64,000 nucleotides of DNA from Lindgomyces ingoldianus (Eukaryota > Ascomycota > Dothideomycetes > Pleosporales > Lindgomycetaceae): the NCBI RefSeq assembly GCF_010093535.1, contig NW_022985164.1, forward strand, positions 1,663,629-1,727,628, written 5' to 3'. Shown piece by piece: positions 11,315 to 24,490 of the stretch (positions are counted from its first letter, which is position 1; the number at the start of each line of letters is the position of its first letter). The notes under the pieces were generated by a model. It had not been told where the DNA came from, made no database searches, and worked only from the letters and a program-made list of their open reading frames with translations. Position numbers and translations under genes: made by a program.

Positions 11315-12335
11315 TCAATCCTCGCCTCCAGGACAATCGTTCCTGTACAGAGGGTTCACTTCAACTTCTCGACACCACAGTGCCCACGGTCGAGCAATGG
11401 TAGCTTGCATCGCCTCGCAGGCGTCGTGTGCTTCCTTTTCGCTCAAGTATTTCAGGCCGCCTTCGGCCTTCACTTTTGCTGACTTGATCTTTCCACCACC
11501 TTCCAAGTCTATCTTGCCTTCGACAATGTGTCCAAAATGTGCGTTTCGTATCGTCAATGCTGTCGTTTGCGTCTTGGCAGCCTCTTTGGTGTAGATGGCT
11601 TGGAAGACTGCTTCTTCGATGCCATAGGCCGCCGTCGTGAAGCCATGCCCTTGCATGAGAACCACGGCATGATCAGGCTCATGAGAGGGCCTTGGGGGTG
11701 CGCCAGCGATCTGGGAAGGGATCGCAGAGCGGACTTTGGAGTAGATGTACCCTGCCGAGGTGGCTGGTTTGAAGGTTGCTGAGAGAGAGGCACCAAGGGC
11801 AGTGTTGCGAACGAGGAGGTCGTGTTTTGACCCGCTGGGGTAGTGAGAAGCAATGTCCCAGACTGGAACGTTGTTCCCTGCACAAGGGAGATGCGTTAGT
11901 GAAGCCAAAACGGGAAGCAGGTTTCTTCTCACCTAAGAATCCAGCCATATGTATCATAGGCTTCAACGGCACCCCACTCACGCAATACGGCAGAACATGA
12001 CTACAATGGCTGTGTACGACACTATTAATGGCTGGAAATCGCTTGTATATCTCTCCATGGATGCTTCTCTCAAGGTATCCGGGCTTTACATTTTTTTCCA
12101 CAGGGCTCACGTCCTCGACGTTGTACTCGACCAAATCATCCGGAGAACTGACAAGGGCCGGAGAGATATTACATGGCATCCAGAAAGTCGCTAGGTTATC
12201 GGGACTACGCACAGAAATATGGCCATAGGCGTCGATGATGCCGTTGCTGTGCAGAATATGCGAGGCTGTTACGAGGCCCTTGAAGAGATCCTCAAGGCCG
12301 ACCTTTTCGCGTTCCAGAAAGTAGCCGGCGGACAT
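11315..12335 (-). CDS. class II aldolase/adducin N-terminal domain protein
   Basis: Two exons (12335-11933 and 11877-11315) separated by a 55-bp intron (GTGAGA...TGCAG) encode 321 residues. The family includes L-fuculose- and L-ribulose-phosphate aldolases and related epimerases that bind Zn through three His. Here His108 and His110 (VVHSHCSHV) and His212 (MQGHGFTT) are present, with Glu95 in HGEIYKRF as the candidate catalytic acid. The LVTASHILHSNGIIDAYGHISVR start of the fold is clear. In fungi most members are uncharacterised, so the substrate is unknown. In-frame ATGs at 12407 and 12506 would lengthen the N-terminus; I prefer 12335 because the conserved domain starts soon after it. The left end of a large transposable element lies about 200 bp upstream, probably inside the promoter. 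Confidence 0.82.
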
Positions 12336-12537
12336 ATCCAAAATAAACGTTGCAGATTGATTCAAGCATGATGGGCGAAAGTTGGAGACGGTTGGATTGA
12401 TGGTCATTCGGTTCGCTGCTCGATGACGTGCGGCGGTGACTTCCGCGTCACGTGAGAGGATCAGGGAATGATCACTTTTCCTTATCTCACGAGTCAGCCG
12501 CCCCACAGATGATTTTGCACTAATACCATTTTAGATT

Positions 12538-12578
12538 AGACAAAACTTCTAAAACTTCTAAGCTAATTAAAACTTCTA
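12538..12578 (+). repeat. left terminal inverted repeat of the large element
   Basis: 41 bp matching the reverse complement of 28312-28352 with one A/G mismatch at position 6, the class of change RIP makes. ACTTCTA motifs continue inward to about 12600. Confidence 0.85.
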
Positions 12579-13086
12579 GGGTCTTCTAGGCTAATTAAAA
12601 GCTAATTACTAATAACATATAAAATTATCTGCAGAGCGTCTAAGAAGAAATAAAGTAAGTTTATATATATCTTAGTTTACAAATCTATTAAATTATATAA
12701 TAGCACTACACTAGCATTAGTATCTATTAAAATGTTTAATATAATTAAAAATAAAAGTATTTATTTTTATAATAAGCACATTTTAAGACATATCTAACAC
12801 TGTTTAAAAAGTAAAGTACATTGTTAAACATGTTTTTAACATGTTATATGTCCTAGCTATTAACTGTCTATCTCTATCCTATTACTTCTATTAACACTAC
12901 GTGTTATATCCCTTTATAACTGCAGAAGCTAAGGCACATATGCCTTCTTTATTACCTCCTGTAATTAAAACTTTAGTGTAAACAAGTGTAAGTGTGTAGT
13001 TATAGTTATTAGTACACCTACGCTTAACCTACTGCATTATATAACCTAGTTAATAAGAAGGGTGTTAGAGATCCTACACCTCTAAA

Positions 13087-13178
13087 AAACTTCTAGAAAC
13101 TTTTAGAAACTTCTAGAAACTTTTAAAAACTTCTAAGAACTTCTAGAGACTTCTAAAGACTTTTAAAAACTTCTAAAG
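13087..13178 (+). repeat. subterminal ACTTCTARA minisatellite
   Basis: About eight degenerate tandem copies of a 10-12 bp unit (AACTTCTAGA), the same motif that builds the element termini. It lies 550 bp inside the left end, like subterminal transposase-binding repeats in some DNA transposons. Confidence 0.7.
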
Positions 13179-16100
13179 TATAGTAAAAAAAAAGGTTAAA
13201 AAAAAGGAAGATAGGCGTTTAAAATAGCAAAGAAGTAAGAAGAAGCAAAGACATTAAAATGCTTTAAATGTAATAAGTTAGGGCCCTATTTTTTTAAGCT
13301 TTTAGCTTTAGATTAATCTTATTTTATTTATAAAGTTAAAAGATCTTCCTAGCCTTATTTTAGTAGCTAGAGATGTCTGTAATGTTAAATTCTAAAAAGA
13401 TGTTTTCTACGCGTGTCTTACATAGATCTTTTATAAAGGAAAGATAATAAGCACTAATAATAGTAGCTTATTACTATGTAATAAGCAAGTCTGTACTTTA
13501 AAGTAACTAATATTTAATTATAGGGATACTTTTTTAATTACCTAGACTAGTTTTAGTAAGAGCATAATCTTTTATGCCTATTTAGTGTTAACTGCTAAAA
13601 TTACTATTTAGATTATTTTACTAAATAAGCTTAAAAATAAGCAGCTAGATAACATATAATAACTAAAAAGATCTAAGCTATGCATTATTAATGTGTAGAG
13701 TAGGGCTAGTTAGTAGGGACTGTTTACTTAAATTATTAATAAAGAATTTACTTATCTACTTATAAGGCTAAAGTAGGCTTTTAGTAGAGCTTTCTAGAAC
13801 ATTTTAAAGAATCTAGAGTTATAGTCTTAAATTAGATTAGTAGCTATTAATAAATGTTATTTTATATTAGACTAAAAGAAGTTTTAACTTATATTTATAA
13901 TACTAAGTTAACTATAAGTTATACTTTAAAAGAATGTTGTCTAGTTTACCTGTTCTGCTACATTAGACAGTACTGCAGAGGATGCAGTCTTACGCTACGC
14001 TAGTTTCTGTCTACTAGGCTGCTGTATATACTAGACTAAGGTTATCTGCATATTAGTTAATTACTTTAATATTACTATTTTAGTAGTTCTTTTACTATAA
14101 GGCAAAGTTAACTTATAGAATAGTCTTTATTTTTTCCTAAAAAAAAGTGTTTTAAGTAGGTGTACTAATTTTAAAGAGATCTTTAAAATAGTTATATTTA
14201 TTAATAGGCATATATTTATTTAGTTAGCTGTAGTATAGTTTTACTTAATGCTCCTTTATTTAACAGAAGGACTAGAACTCTATAATTAGTATATAACTAA
14301 TATTAATAATAGTCTATAGTGTGTGTATAATGTAGTAAAGACATTTACTATAAACATATAAGAATATAACTAAAATAAGTGTTATTCTAAGTTTAAAAAG
14401 CTAACATTCTATATCTAAATTATAGTAGCTACTACTTTACTAAGTATAAGTATTAATATTTCTAATATTAACTATGTTATATGCTAGAAGTTTTTAATTA
14501 TAAAGAGCCTTTTAGATCTTTAGTAGTGTGCTAGGCGCAGTAGACGCGCACCTAGTTAATTAAGTACTATGTATATATTCTTACTATATTAGTTATTTAA
14601 CTTTAAAAGTTTGTATAAACTAGGTGTTTTACTACTTTACTTTAAACAGGATAAATAGCTTTTAAGAAGAAAAATAGTGTAAAATTAGTTACTAGTTAAT
14701 AAAGTAAAAGTATATAGTTAATTAGCCTAAAGCTTTACACTAAGTAATACTAGTAATGTAAATAGTGTTTGCTTATAAAAGTCTAGCTAAGAAACTACTA
14801 AGTTAGACTAGCCTCCTACTAGATATTAAACAAAGTCTAATATATAGGCCTAGGCAAACATAGGCAATTGCTAGATTAATATAGCTAATAGTTTATGTTA
14901 CTACAAAGGTATTCTGTCTTAACTAGAGGAGTATAATATCCTTTTAAAAGATAAATTTATTATTATACTAAGTTTCTACTATTTAAAGTGCAACATTGCA
15001 CTTTTTCTGCTAGCTACGCTACTGCTAGAGCCCCTAAGTGTAGTTTTTACTTTAAAAATAGGCACACTTTCTGCCTTTATACTTATTACCCTTAATAAGT
15101 AGGCTAGAATCTAGGTAAAGAGACACTATAGTAACTCTACATATTAAGCACCTTTACCTTTATCTATGTATATAAGGACGTGCTTGTAATAGAAGCTGTT
15201 GTAATACTATAAAATTAAGTATACTATTAAGGTAAATTTTATAGTTAATAAAATATATAAGTATGTTTTATCTATATCTAGTTAAAAACATTTTAGGACT
15301 AATACTAAAGCACTTTATAATATACTTCTAAGTATAGTAGTATCTATAAACATATGTTTAGTTTATTATAAAGAAAAGCTATAACGCTAGTGTGTAAAGT
15401 AAGATAAATCTAGTTAAGTCTATACTTTATTATCTGTAAAGAATTTAAGTGTAGATTATGTTACTTAAATCTATTAATAGAATAACGCTCTTGCTAAGGA
15501 GGTAGCACTACAACATACACTATAGGCTGCATCTGCATCCTCTAGTGGCTGCGTTGTCCTCTAGCTAGTTGTATTAGACAATACCTGTATAACTGTAAGT
15601 GCCTTTACTTTAACTGTACTAGAGATACTACCTCTAAACAACATGTTACATAGTGTTATTTATGTAATTATATTAAGCCTTACTTAAAAAGTTACATATC
15701 TATAAAGTCTTATAGATAACTTTTTTTAGTGTGCAGTTTAGGTTCTCTAAGATGTTTAAAAGTAGGCTAATAGTAGGCTAGTAACGCTAACTACTAGCAC
15801 TAGTTAATCTAGTTAGCTAGAGCCCCTAGAAGACAGGAGTTTGCTAGTAACAGTACGCAATAATGCAAGTTACAGTAGGCAGAATAAGCTATATATACAT
15901 AAGGCAGCTATAAACACCACACTATTGCAACTCTAGGCAGCATTAGTAGATATAGATAGAAATATATTATGTTACTAAAAAAAAGTCTTTAGTTTCTTAC
16001 TAGTATCCTAAAGTAAAAAAGTGTAATATGTAACTAATAAAAAAAAAAGCTATTTAATGTGTTATAAATTATATTATTAGCCTAAGCATTTTTTAAGGGC

Positions 16101-16728
16101 TTTAATTTTTTACTTTATGCCTTAGTTAGCTTAAAAGTTTATAAGAGTTTTAAAGCACTTAAAATATTTAAAATGTTTAGAGTAAAATTATAGTTTATAG
16201 TAATCTAATTAGTAAAAGTTAGCTAAAGTTTTAAAGTATTTTATAATTTAAAAAAGTACTATATGTTATAAGGTCTTTATTAGTTTAAAAGTTTACAGAA
16301 GTTTTAAAAGTTAGTAAAAGTAAAGATGTAGTAAAGTTACTATAGTAAAAGTATAACACATGTAACCTGCTAGTAACTAATAGATAGTAATATAAATAAT
16401 ACTATATTATAAGTTTAACTTTAACTATAATATTAATATACCTTACTTTTAGTCTTTTTTAAGAGCTTTAGGTTTTATAACTTAAAATAAACATTAAGCT
16501 ATAGCAGCAGCTGCTACTTTAGGCTATAAAGTAACCTACAGTAGGCGCATTTTCTACTTTTTATAAGCTATTAGTTGCTGTTGCTGTTTTTACAGCAGTT
16601 ATAGTTAAGAGTATAAGTTACTAACATTAGTATAGCTGCTATTGCTATTGCTATTGCTCTTACTCTTGCCCTTGCCTTTGCCTCCCTCCTACCCTCCTTG
16701 TCTGCCTCTGCCTCCCTCCTCCTCCTTC

Positions 16729-16757
16729 TCTACTACTACTACTACTACTACTACTAC
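16729..16757 (+). repeat. CTA trinucleotide microsatellite
   Basis: About ten tandem CTA/ACT units inside a pyrimidine-rich CCT/CTT tract (16621-16800) that would encode low-complexity protein. Confidence 0.85.
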
Positions 16758-16809
16758 CTCCTTCTTCTTCTTTTTCTTCTTCTTCTCTTCTCTTCTTTCT
16801 GCTGCCCCC

Positions 16810-16836
16810 TAATAATAATAATAATAATAATAATAA
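16810..16836 (+). repeat. AAT trinucleotide microsatellite
   Basis: Nine tandem AAT units, reading as poly-Asn in the relic frame. Confidence 0.85.
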
Positions 16837-17766
16837 GGTCTAGCAGCTGTTTAGGGACAACCCTCCCTCTTTAGCTGCTCCCCTTCTCCCTCCTCCTCCC
16901 CCTGCTATAGTAGTGCCTGCGCCTGTGCCTAGCTTATAAGGATACTACACCTAAGGTTAACAGGTAAACCCTGTTTACTAGCTGTAGGCTTAGGCTAACT
17001 AGCTTACTAGTAAACATTATGTTTACTAGAAAAATAGTAAGTAGTAGTTTACCCTAAAAGCTATAAAGTCTACTTTATAAAAGAAGGTAAACATAGTTTA
17101 TAGTTATATAGGCTAAATTATAAAGACAAAGTTAGGTAAGCAGTTACTAGGTAATTAGCAGTGCGCTTACTATTAAAAAAAAGGTTAAAAGTGCTAGCAT
17201 TATTTTAATAATGCTAAGTTATAAGTTAAGCATGCTAGATTAACTTATGCTTATTATTATGCTAACTTTTATAAGAGTAGTTACATGTTCTTAACTTGCT
17301 GCAGAAAGGACCTATAGGCAAAACTACCTTCTAGACTTAAAGGGATAGAGTATTATCCCTTAGCACTAAAAGGGCTACTCTCTCCCCTACCTTTTAGGGG
17401 TGCTAGCAGCATTGCTGTGTAATAAGTATTAAGTGTTAATAAATAATAACTTTTATGTATATCTTTACTATAGCAGCTTTAAACTGTCTCTAGAGTAGCT
17501 TTAAGTACTATATAGAAAAAAACACTAGAGTATTAGAGTTAAGTTAACTTAGTAAAGTGTCCTTTACTATTTAGGTTTTAACTTTATACTAGCTTTAGCT
17601 AGTGTCTTAGAAAGATCTAGGTAACAGGGCTTAGTAAGACAACATTAATATATAATAACTTTTATATACACCTTTATTACAGTAGCTTTAAACTATCTCT
17701 AAAGTAGCTCTAAGTACTGTATAAAAAAGAACACTAAAGTGTTAAAGTTAAGTTAACTTAGTAAAG

Positions 17767-18084
17767 TGTCACAGTATCCTCCCCGGATCCCAGACATAAC
17801 TGTATTAGACGCGTACTAGAGTATTATTAGTGCACGTCTGACACAAACACGACACAACACAGACATAAACTTAAGCACAAATTGCCTTAACACTAACTAA
17901 ACCTAGAACAGGCTTAATTTATACCTAAAGCGCTTAGACTTCTAAGCTAAGTATTTAATTACTAATTTCCTCCTAAACTTTCCTATTCCTTACACAACAT
18001 CTTGTACTTACTATAATACCTTACATAGTAATTAAACTAGACCTCTGTAAAGCTCTATAACCTTACTTGTGCATAATTATAACA
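17767..18084 (+). repeat. 5' LTR of the nested gypsy element
   Basis: 318 bp, TG...CA ends. Differences from the 3' LTR are nearly all transitions, and both copies carry derived T/A states, so both were mutated. Confidence 0.9.
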
Positions 18085-21000
18085 TTACATTATGTTAAAA
18101 CCTTAGCTAAGAATAGCCTCTAAATCTAATCTAATAAGCTTAGTACTTACATAACTCTAAGCTATTAGAGTAAGCTAAGAAGCTTTTTAAAAAGCGCTTA
18201 CTTTATAGGAAAGCTGCTACGTTATAAGCTTTAAAGCTTTTTAAAAGGACTTTAAAAAACAGCTTTGTGTTATTAAGTAGTCTGTTTCTGCCTTAACTTC
18301 TGTTATAGTAGTAGGAACTAAGAACTTACTAGCCTTAAAGCTTACCTAGAAGTCTAGAGATAGCTTAACTCTTTCCTACCTAACACTGCTTATAACTTGT
18401 AACCTTTCTAACCTAGTAATAAAATCTAACTAACTCCCTAATCCCCTACTGTTTAACAGAAAATAGAAAGACCTACCTTCCTTTCTACATAAGCTCTAAT
18501 ACAAACTTAAAGGAAATGTAGACTAATTTCCCTCTAAATACTCCTAGTTACTATATGCCTACTCTTAATTTAACTGCAACATAATAGCCTTAATTAACTT
18601 ACTAATAAATAAGGATATTGTTAACCTAGATTAATTTATAGCGTTCTTATAAGCAACTTATAGAGACTTAAACAAAGAGTTAACAGCCCTAAGTTGCCTA
18701 AACACCTTATAATAAAAAAGAAAAAGCTTTACCTTACACTTTACTAAGTTCTGCTAACTTGCATTTAATATAGGCCTAAATAAGATAGGTCTAATTGCAG
18801 CTCTATGTAACTCCCTCTTAACTAAACTGCAACGCGCTATAGTAGGAGAACCCCTCCTAAACAACCTTAACATGTATGCGAACCTAATTGCTACCTACAA
18901 TAATAACATAAGGTTCCTCCCTATACAAGCCCTAATACGCCTCTAAACTAGCGCAGTTGCAAATAAGGACCCTAACATAATAGAAATTAATTTAAATTAT
19001 GCTCTAGTTAGTTCTAAAGAGCGTAAAGATTACAAAAAAAAAGGTTAATGCTTTAAGTGTAGTAAGCATAGTTATATCTCTTAAAACTACTCTATTCCCC
19101 TTCCTTAAGTCTACGCAAGTAGTGCTGCTAGCACTTATTAAAGATCTTTACTATTTTAATCTTGTTTCTGCAAGGGCTCTAACTTGTATTTAAGCCCTAA
19201 TCCTCCTTACTACTCTTAACGTAGCCGCAGCCATAGCAGTAAGAGCCTGCAAAAAGGCTTGTTCTAGGGCTAAGTTGCCCTCTAGGACTAATTTAACACT
19301 AGATCTCTGCTAACCTATAGGCTAAGTCCCCTACTAACAACTAGAAGTACTAAGTTAATATTCCTGTATGTTTACAACAAGAAACTATATTAGCCTTAAT
19401 ATAGGCTCTTATTAACTTAGGAGTGAATAGCATAGGTTATATTAACAGAGAACTAGCGTGTAAACTAAATCTCTAATTAACACTACTTACCTAAACAATT
19501 TACCTAACTAGATTTAATAGAAAACAACTTAAAAAAGGTTCTATCTTTTATACTACAACTGTTATAATTACCTACTAACACTATAAGGAGTAGATTAAGC
19601 TCTATGTAATAAACATAGGATGTTATAACCTAATCCTAGAACAACTATAGCTGTATTAGCACAAGGTTGCCTTTAATTACTAAGAGTAAGTTCTAAACTT
19701 TAACTCTTTTTAATGCTAAGATGTATGCTTACGCTTACACCTAAACAACACCTAAATAGCACTTAATATAGAAGGTCTCTAGACCTACTTTCTAATAACT
19801 TAAAAAAGAACTACCTAAGTAAGGCTAATAAGCTAGGCCTTTTACTAAGATAAGCTATGTAAAATAATTTAACAACTGCTTAAACCTAAAGAAGAGGAAG
19901 CCTTTAAAGAACCTTTACCTACCTAATTTAGACACAAACTAGGACTTAAACAGCAGATAGACATCTGCCACATAGAACCTGCCCTGTTTGTAACCCTAGC
20001 TTAACAACTAGATTACAAAATCTACGCAGTTATAATTTCTAATATAGACTAAGCTTTAGCTTCCTAAAAACACACTAACCTAAGGATAATAGTCCCTTAA
20101 GACTACTATAACTTGTTACATGTTTTTTTCTAAGATAAGTCTAATAAGCTTCTAATACAACGTCTGTATAATTACTAGATAACTTTTAAGCCTAGTAAAC
20201 AACCTAGTTATAGGCTACTATATAGGATGTTACTAAATAAATTAAAAGTGCTTTAAAAATACCTTAATAAGAACCTAAAAAAAGAGTTTATTTAAGCTAG
20301 CTTCTTACTAGTAGTGTTACCTATACTATTTGTAAAGAAACCTAGGGGTAGGCTCTAATTCTGCGTTAACTACTAAGGACTAAATGCTGTTACTATTAAG
20401 AACTAATACTTAATTCCTCTTTTACAAGAAACCCTAAGCTAACTAAGCAAAGCAAAGTATTTTATAAAGTTAGATATTATTACTGCCTTTAATAAGCTAA
20501 GGATAGTAAAGGGTAATAAGTAGCTAACAGCGTTTTAGACCTAATATAGACTATTTAAGTACCTAGTAATGCCTTTTAGCTTAGCTAACACGCCTAGTAC
20601 TTTTTAACATTTTGTAAACAACTTACTCTAACCCTACCTAGACGTGTTCTGCACTGCGTATATTAACAATATTCTAATCTACAGCAATAGCCTTTTAGAG
20701 CACAAACAGCATGTACGCCTAGTACTAAAGGCTATAGAAGAAGTAGGTCTGCAACTTAACATAGACAAATGTAAGTTCTACTAATTAAAGGTCACGTATT
20801 TAGGATATGTAATCTCTACAGATAGCATCTAAATAGACCTTGTTAAGGTTTAGACTGTGCTAGATTAGCAATACCTAAAGGACATAAAGGACATTTAAGC
20901 CTTTATAGGATTTGCTAACTTTTACTAATAATTTATTAACAACTTTTTGCAGCTAGTAAGCCTTATAATTGCACTTACTAAGAAAGGGGTTTAATTTAAC

Positions 21001-23091
21001 TTTAACTTAAATTGCTAACAGTCCTTTAACTAGCTAAAGAAAGCCTTTACTAAAGCCCTAATACTCTGCTACTTTAACCCTAAACTACTAATACTTATAG
21101 AAGCTAATGCCTTAGACTACATAGTAGCAGGAGTTCTCTTCTAGACTAAGCTAAATAGAACTATTAGGCCTATCACATACTTCTTAAAAAGAATAAGTCC
21201 TGCAGAAGGCAATTATAAGATCTACAACAAGGAATTGCTTGCTATAGTACGCTACTTTAAACAATAGCAACTTAAACTAGAAGGTGCAGCGCATCTAATA
21301 CAAGTCCTATCTAACTATAAGAACTTGCAGTACTTTGCAACTATAAAATAACTTAGCCACTAATAAGCCTATTAGTCTAAATACTTATCTTATTTTAATT
21401 TTAAGATTACTTATTATCTTAGTTAAGACAGAAGGAAACTAGATGCCCTTATAAGGCAATTCTAAAACGTCCCTGCTTAAGAAAAAGTGTAAAAGGCTTA
21501 ACACTAAACTTTACTTTAACTTAAGCTATTTTTAGACCTTAACCTAAATAAAACAGATTAGACAATTAATTAGATTATTACTAATAAGTATCTAAACAAC
21601 AAATTTATCTAAGAAACCTTAGACCTGCTCTAAAACAGCGCTAGTTAGTTAAAAAAGGTAATACTAGCTAACTATAAAAACTAAAATAGTAAGCTATATT
21701 ACTGTAACTAACTTATAATCTTTAATTCTAATAAACTAAGAATTAAACTACTTTAAATTGTACATAACTCGCCTGTTAGAGGACACCTAGGCAGAGGAAA
21801 GACTCTTAACCTACTACAGAGAGAGTACTACTGGCCCCGCATGTTCTATACTGTACGCTGATACGTATTATGTTGCTATACTTGCTATAAAGTAAAGGCC
21901 TTTTAAGAAAGGTATAATAGCCTACTTAAACTGCTCCTAATTCTTAAATAAGCTTAAAAAGACATATTAATTAATTTTGTTATAAACCTACCTCTATCTA
22001 AAAGGTACATAAATATTATAGTAGTTGTTAATTACTTAACTAAGTATTAACACCTAATACTATGTTCCTCTATAACTGCCCCTAATATAGCCTAGTTATT
22101 CTACTAATACGTATAGGTTTACTATAGCCTGCCTAACACAATTATATTAGACAGAGGTACGCAGTTTGTCTTAGCCTTTTAGGACAAACTCTATAAATAG
22201 CTCTAAATTGTCCCCTATCTATCTACAGCTTTTCACCTAGAGACTAACAGCTAGACTAAGAACGCAAATGCTGTAATAGAACAAGTCCTACAAGCGTACA
22301 CAAACTACTAGCAGGACAACTAGGTAAAATAGTTAGCTACAGCATAGTTTAAAGCTAATAACACAACATCTAAATTAACGCAAGTATCCCTGTTCTTAGC
22401 AAACTACAGATACCACCCCTAAATAGGATTTAAACTATCTATAAATACCCCCTAACTAACTTATTAATCTGTACAAGTAATAAATGTAAACAGACTTATT
22501 AACAAGATCTAAAACATATCTAAATACATTTATAAAGAGCTTATATAGGCTTAAGCTTTTTAACAAGAATACGCAAACTAATCCTAAACCCCCGCCCCTG
22601 CGTATGCAGCTGGCGAGAAGGTCTAGCTAGACGCTAGAAATATCTAAACAAACTAATAATTAAAGAAACTTAATTAGAAGAACCTTAGCCCCTTTACAGT
22701 GGCCTATATAGTCTTATCGCACGCTTACTAATTAATCCTACCTAACAGCATGAAGATACACCCTGTGTTCCACGTATTGTTGCTGCGCTAAGCAGCCCCT
22801 AAATCTAACTATCTACCTAGACAGCTAAACCTGCCACCTAAACCTGTTATTATAAACAACAAACTAGAATATGTTATAGAAGACATTAAACAGATCTAGT
22901 TTAACAAGAAGAAACATATCTATAAATACCTTATAAAATAGACTAGATATAATAAACTGTTGTAGGAACCTACAGAAGCCCTGTAAGAGAACTCTGCAGT
23001 AACCTAATTCTACGCCTAATACCTATCTAAACTAAACCTGTACCCTAACAAAGACAACCTAATGCTAGAACTACTAATGTGAAGGATTCCC

Positions 23092-23113
23092 TTCCTAATA
23101 AGGGGGGGGGTAC
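23092..23113 (+). other. polypurine tract of the nested gypsy element
   Basis: AATAAGGGGGGGGGG then TAC lies directly before the 3' LTR, the expected plus-strand primer position. Confidence 0.7.
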
Positions 23114-23431
23114 TGTCACAGTATCCTCCCCAGATCCCAGACATAACTGTATTAGACGCGTACTAGAGTATTATTAGTGCACGTCTAACACAAACACAAC
23201 ACAACACAGACATAAACTTAAGCACAAATTGCCTTAACACTAACTAAACCTAGAACAGGCTTAATTTATACTTAAAGCGCTTAGACTTCTAAGCTAAGTA
23301 TTTAATTACTAATTTCCTCCTAAACCTTCCTGTTCCTCACACAACGTCTTGTACCTACCATAATACCTCACGTAGTAATTAAACTAGACCTCTGTGAAGC
23401 TCTATAACCTTACTCGTGCACAATCGTAACA
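23114..23431 (+). repeat. 3' LTR of the nested gypsy element
   Basis: 318 bp, same ends as 17767-18084, followed by TAAAG. It keeps C/G at several sites where the 5' copy has T/A (for example TGTTCCTCACACAACGTC here). Confidence 0.9.
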
Positions 23432-24490
23432 TAAAGTGTCTTTTACTACTTAGGTTTTAACCTTATACTAGCTTTAGCTAGTATCTTAAAAAGATCTAAG
23501 TAATAGGGCTTAGTAAAGCAATGTTAATATATAATAACTTTTATATACACTTTTATTATAGCAGCTTTAAACTGTCTCTAGAGTAGCTCTAAGTACTATA
23601 TAAAAAAGAACGCTAGAGTGTTAAGGTTAAGTTAACTTAGCAAAGTGTTTCTTACTATCTAGGTTTTAACTTTATGCTAGCTTTAGCTAGTGTCTTAGAA
23701 GGATCTAGGTAACAAGGCTTAGTAAGATAACATTAATATATAATAACTTTTATATACACCTTTATTACAGCAGCTTTAAACTGTCTCTAGAGTAGCTTTA
23801 AGTACTATATAGAAAAAAACACTAAAGTGTTAGAGTTAAGTTAACTTAGTAAAGTGTCCCTTACTATTTAAGCTTTAACTTTATGCTAGCTTTAGCTAGT
23901 GTTCTAAAAGAGCCTTAAAGTAAAGCTTATTAAGACAGCTTATATTTTTAGTAGCTTAAAAATAGTTAGTCTAAGCTTTAGTTTCTTTAGAGTTTAAAGT
24001 TTAAACTATACTACTTTAACTACTAGTGTTTAACTAATACTTACATAGCTTCTAGCTTAACTTTTACTTATACTAGAATAGTGTTTAACTTCTGCATATA
24101 TAGTAAATACAGCTTTTACTACAGCAACAGCAACAGGTATTCTAATAGGTATAATAGTAGAAGCAGTAGACATAGCGCCTATAATATTTACTATTACTGC
24201 TTTACTATTAGACAAGAGGTAAGGCAGCTTGTGCGCTAGTATGTCTAATTAGTAATAATTTTCTAAGACTTGCAGATAAGCTTAAAGTAGATAAATATTA
24301 CACTAGTGTACTTATCTTATAATAATAACTTTAGCGCTTATAATATTCTTATTACAGACACTGCTTTATACTACAGTAACGCTACATACTTTACACTTAT
24401 GCTAGGTAGAAACTTTTATGCTAACACTACTTTATATTTAGGCAGTTATATATGTAATGTATATAACAACTTTAACCTGTAAGCTACCTA

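Larger units (their letters stand above)
13250..17400 (+). pseudogene. RIP-destroyed plus-strand coding relic, unrecognised
   Basis: Reading the plus strand through TAG/TAA codons (explained by Trp/Gln/Arg-to-stop transitions) gives long protein-like stretches. These include a CFKC start of a zinc-knuckle-like motif at 13260, a Thr/Ser/Pro-rich part near 15500-15650, a poly-Pro/Asn low-complexity tract at 16.7-16.95 kb, and a Cys/Lys-rich segment at 17.14-17.31 kb suggesting a degraded zinc-binding domain. One gene or several cannot be decided. I cannot name the family. It is transcribed towards the DUF6589-like relic at the other end of the element. Confidence 0.3.
17767..23431 (+). mobile_element. 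Ty3/gypsy chromovirus LTR retrotransposon, RIP-inactivated
   Basis: 5,665 bp, flanked by the 5-bp target duplication TAAAG (17762-17766 and 23432-23436). LTRs are 318 bp each and begin TGTCACAG and end TAACA. The plus-strand internal region carries degraded gag and pol in order: zinc knuckle CFKC near 19049; reverse transcriptase with VMPFS at 20566 and YINNIL at 20659 (the YIDDIL catalytic aspartates turned into Asn); an RNase H region; an integrase with HLETNSQTKNANAV near 22234; and a C-terminal chromodomain-like stretch (EYVIEDIK...KKKHIYKYLIK) near 22865-22960. That order and the chromodomain indicate a chromovirus (Metaviridae). A G-run polypurine tract lies just before the 3' LTR. Stops throughout show it is dead. 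Confidence 0.9.
17444..23915 (+). repeat. 209-bp tandem array, interrupted by a gypsy element
   Basis: The marker TAATAACTTTTAT recurs at 17444, 17653, 23532 and 23741. The spacings are exactly 209 bp once the nested retrotransposon and one copy of its 5-bp duplication are removed. That makes three full units plus most of a fourth. The unit contains CTAGCTTTAGCTAG-type palindromes and GTTAAGTTAACTTAG. No coding frame is visible. The array sits centrally between the two relics of the large element. Confidence 0.85.
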
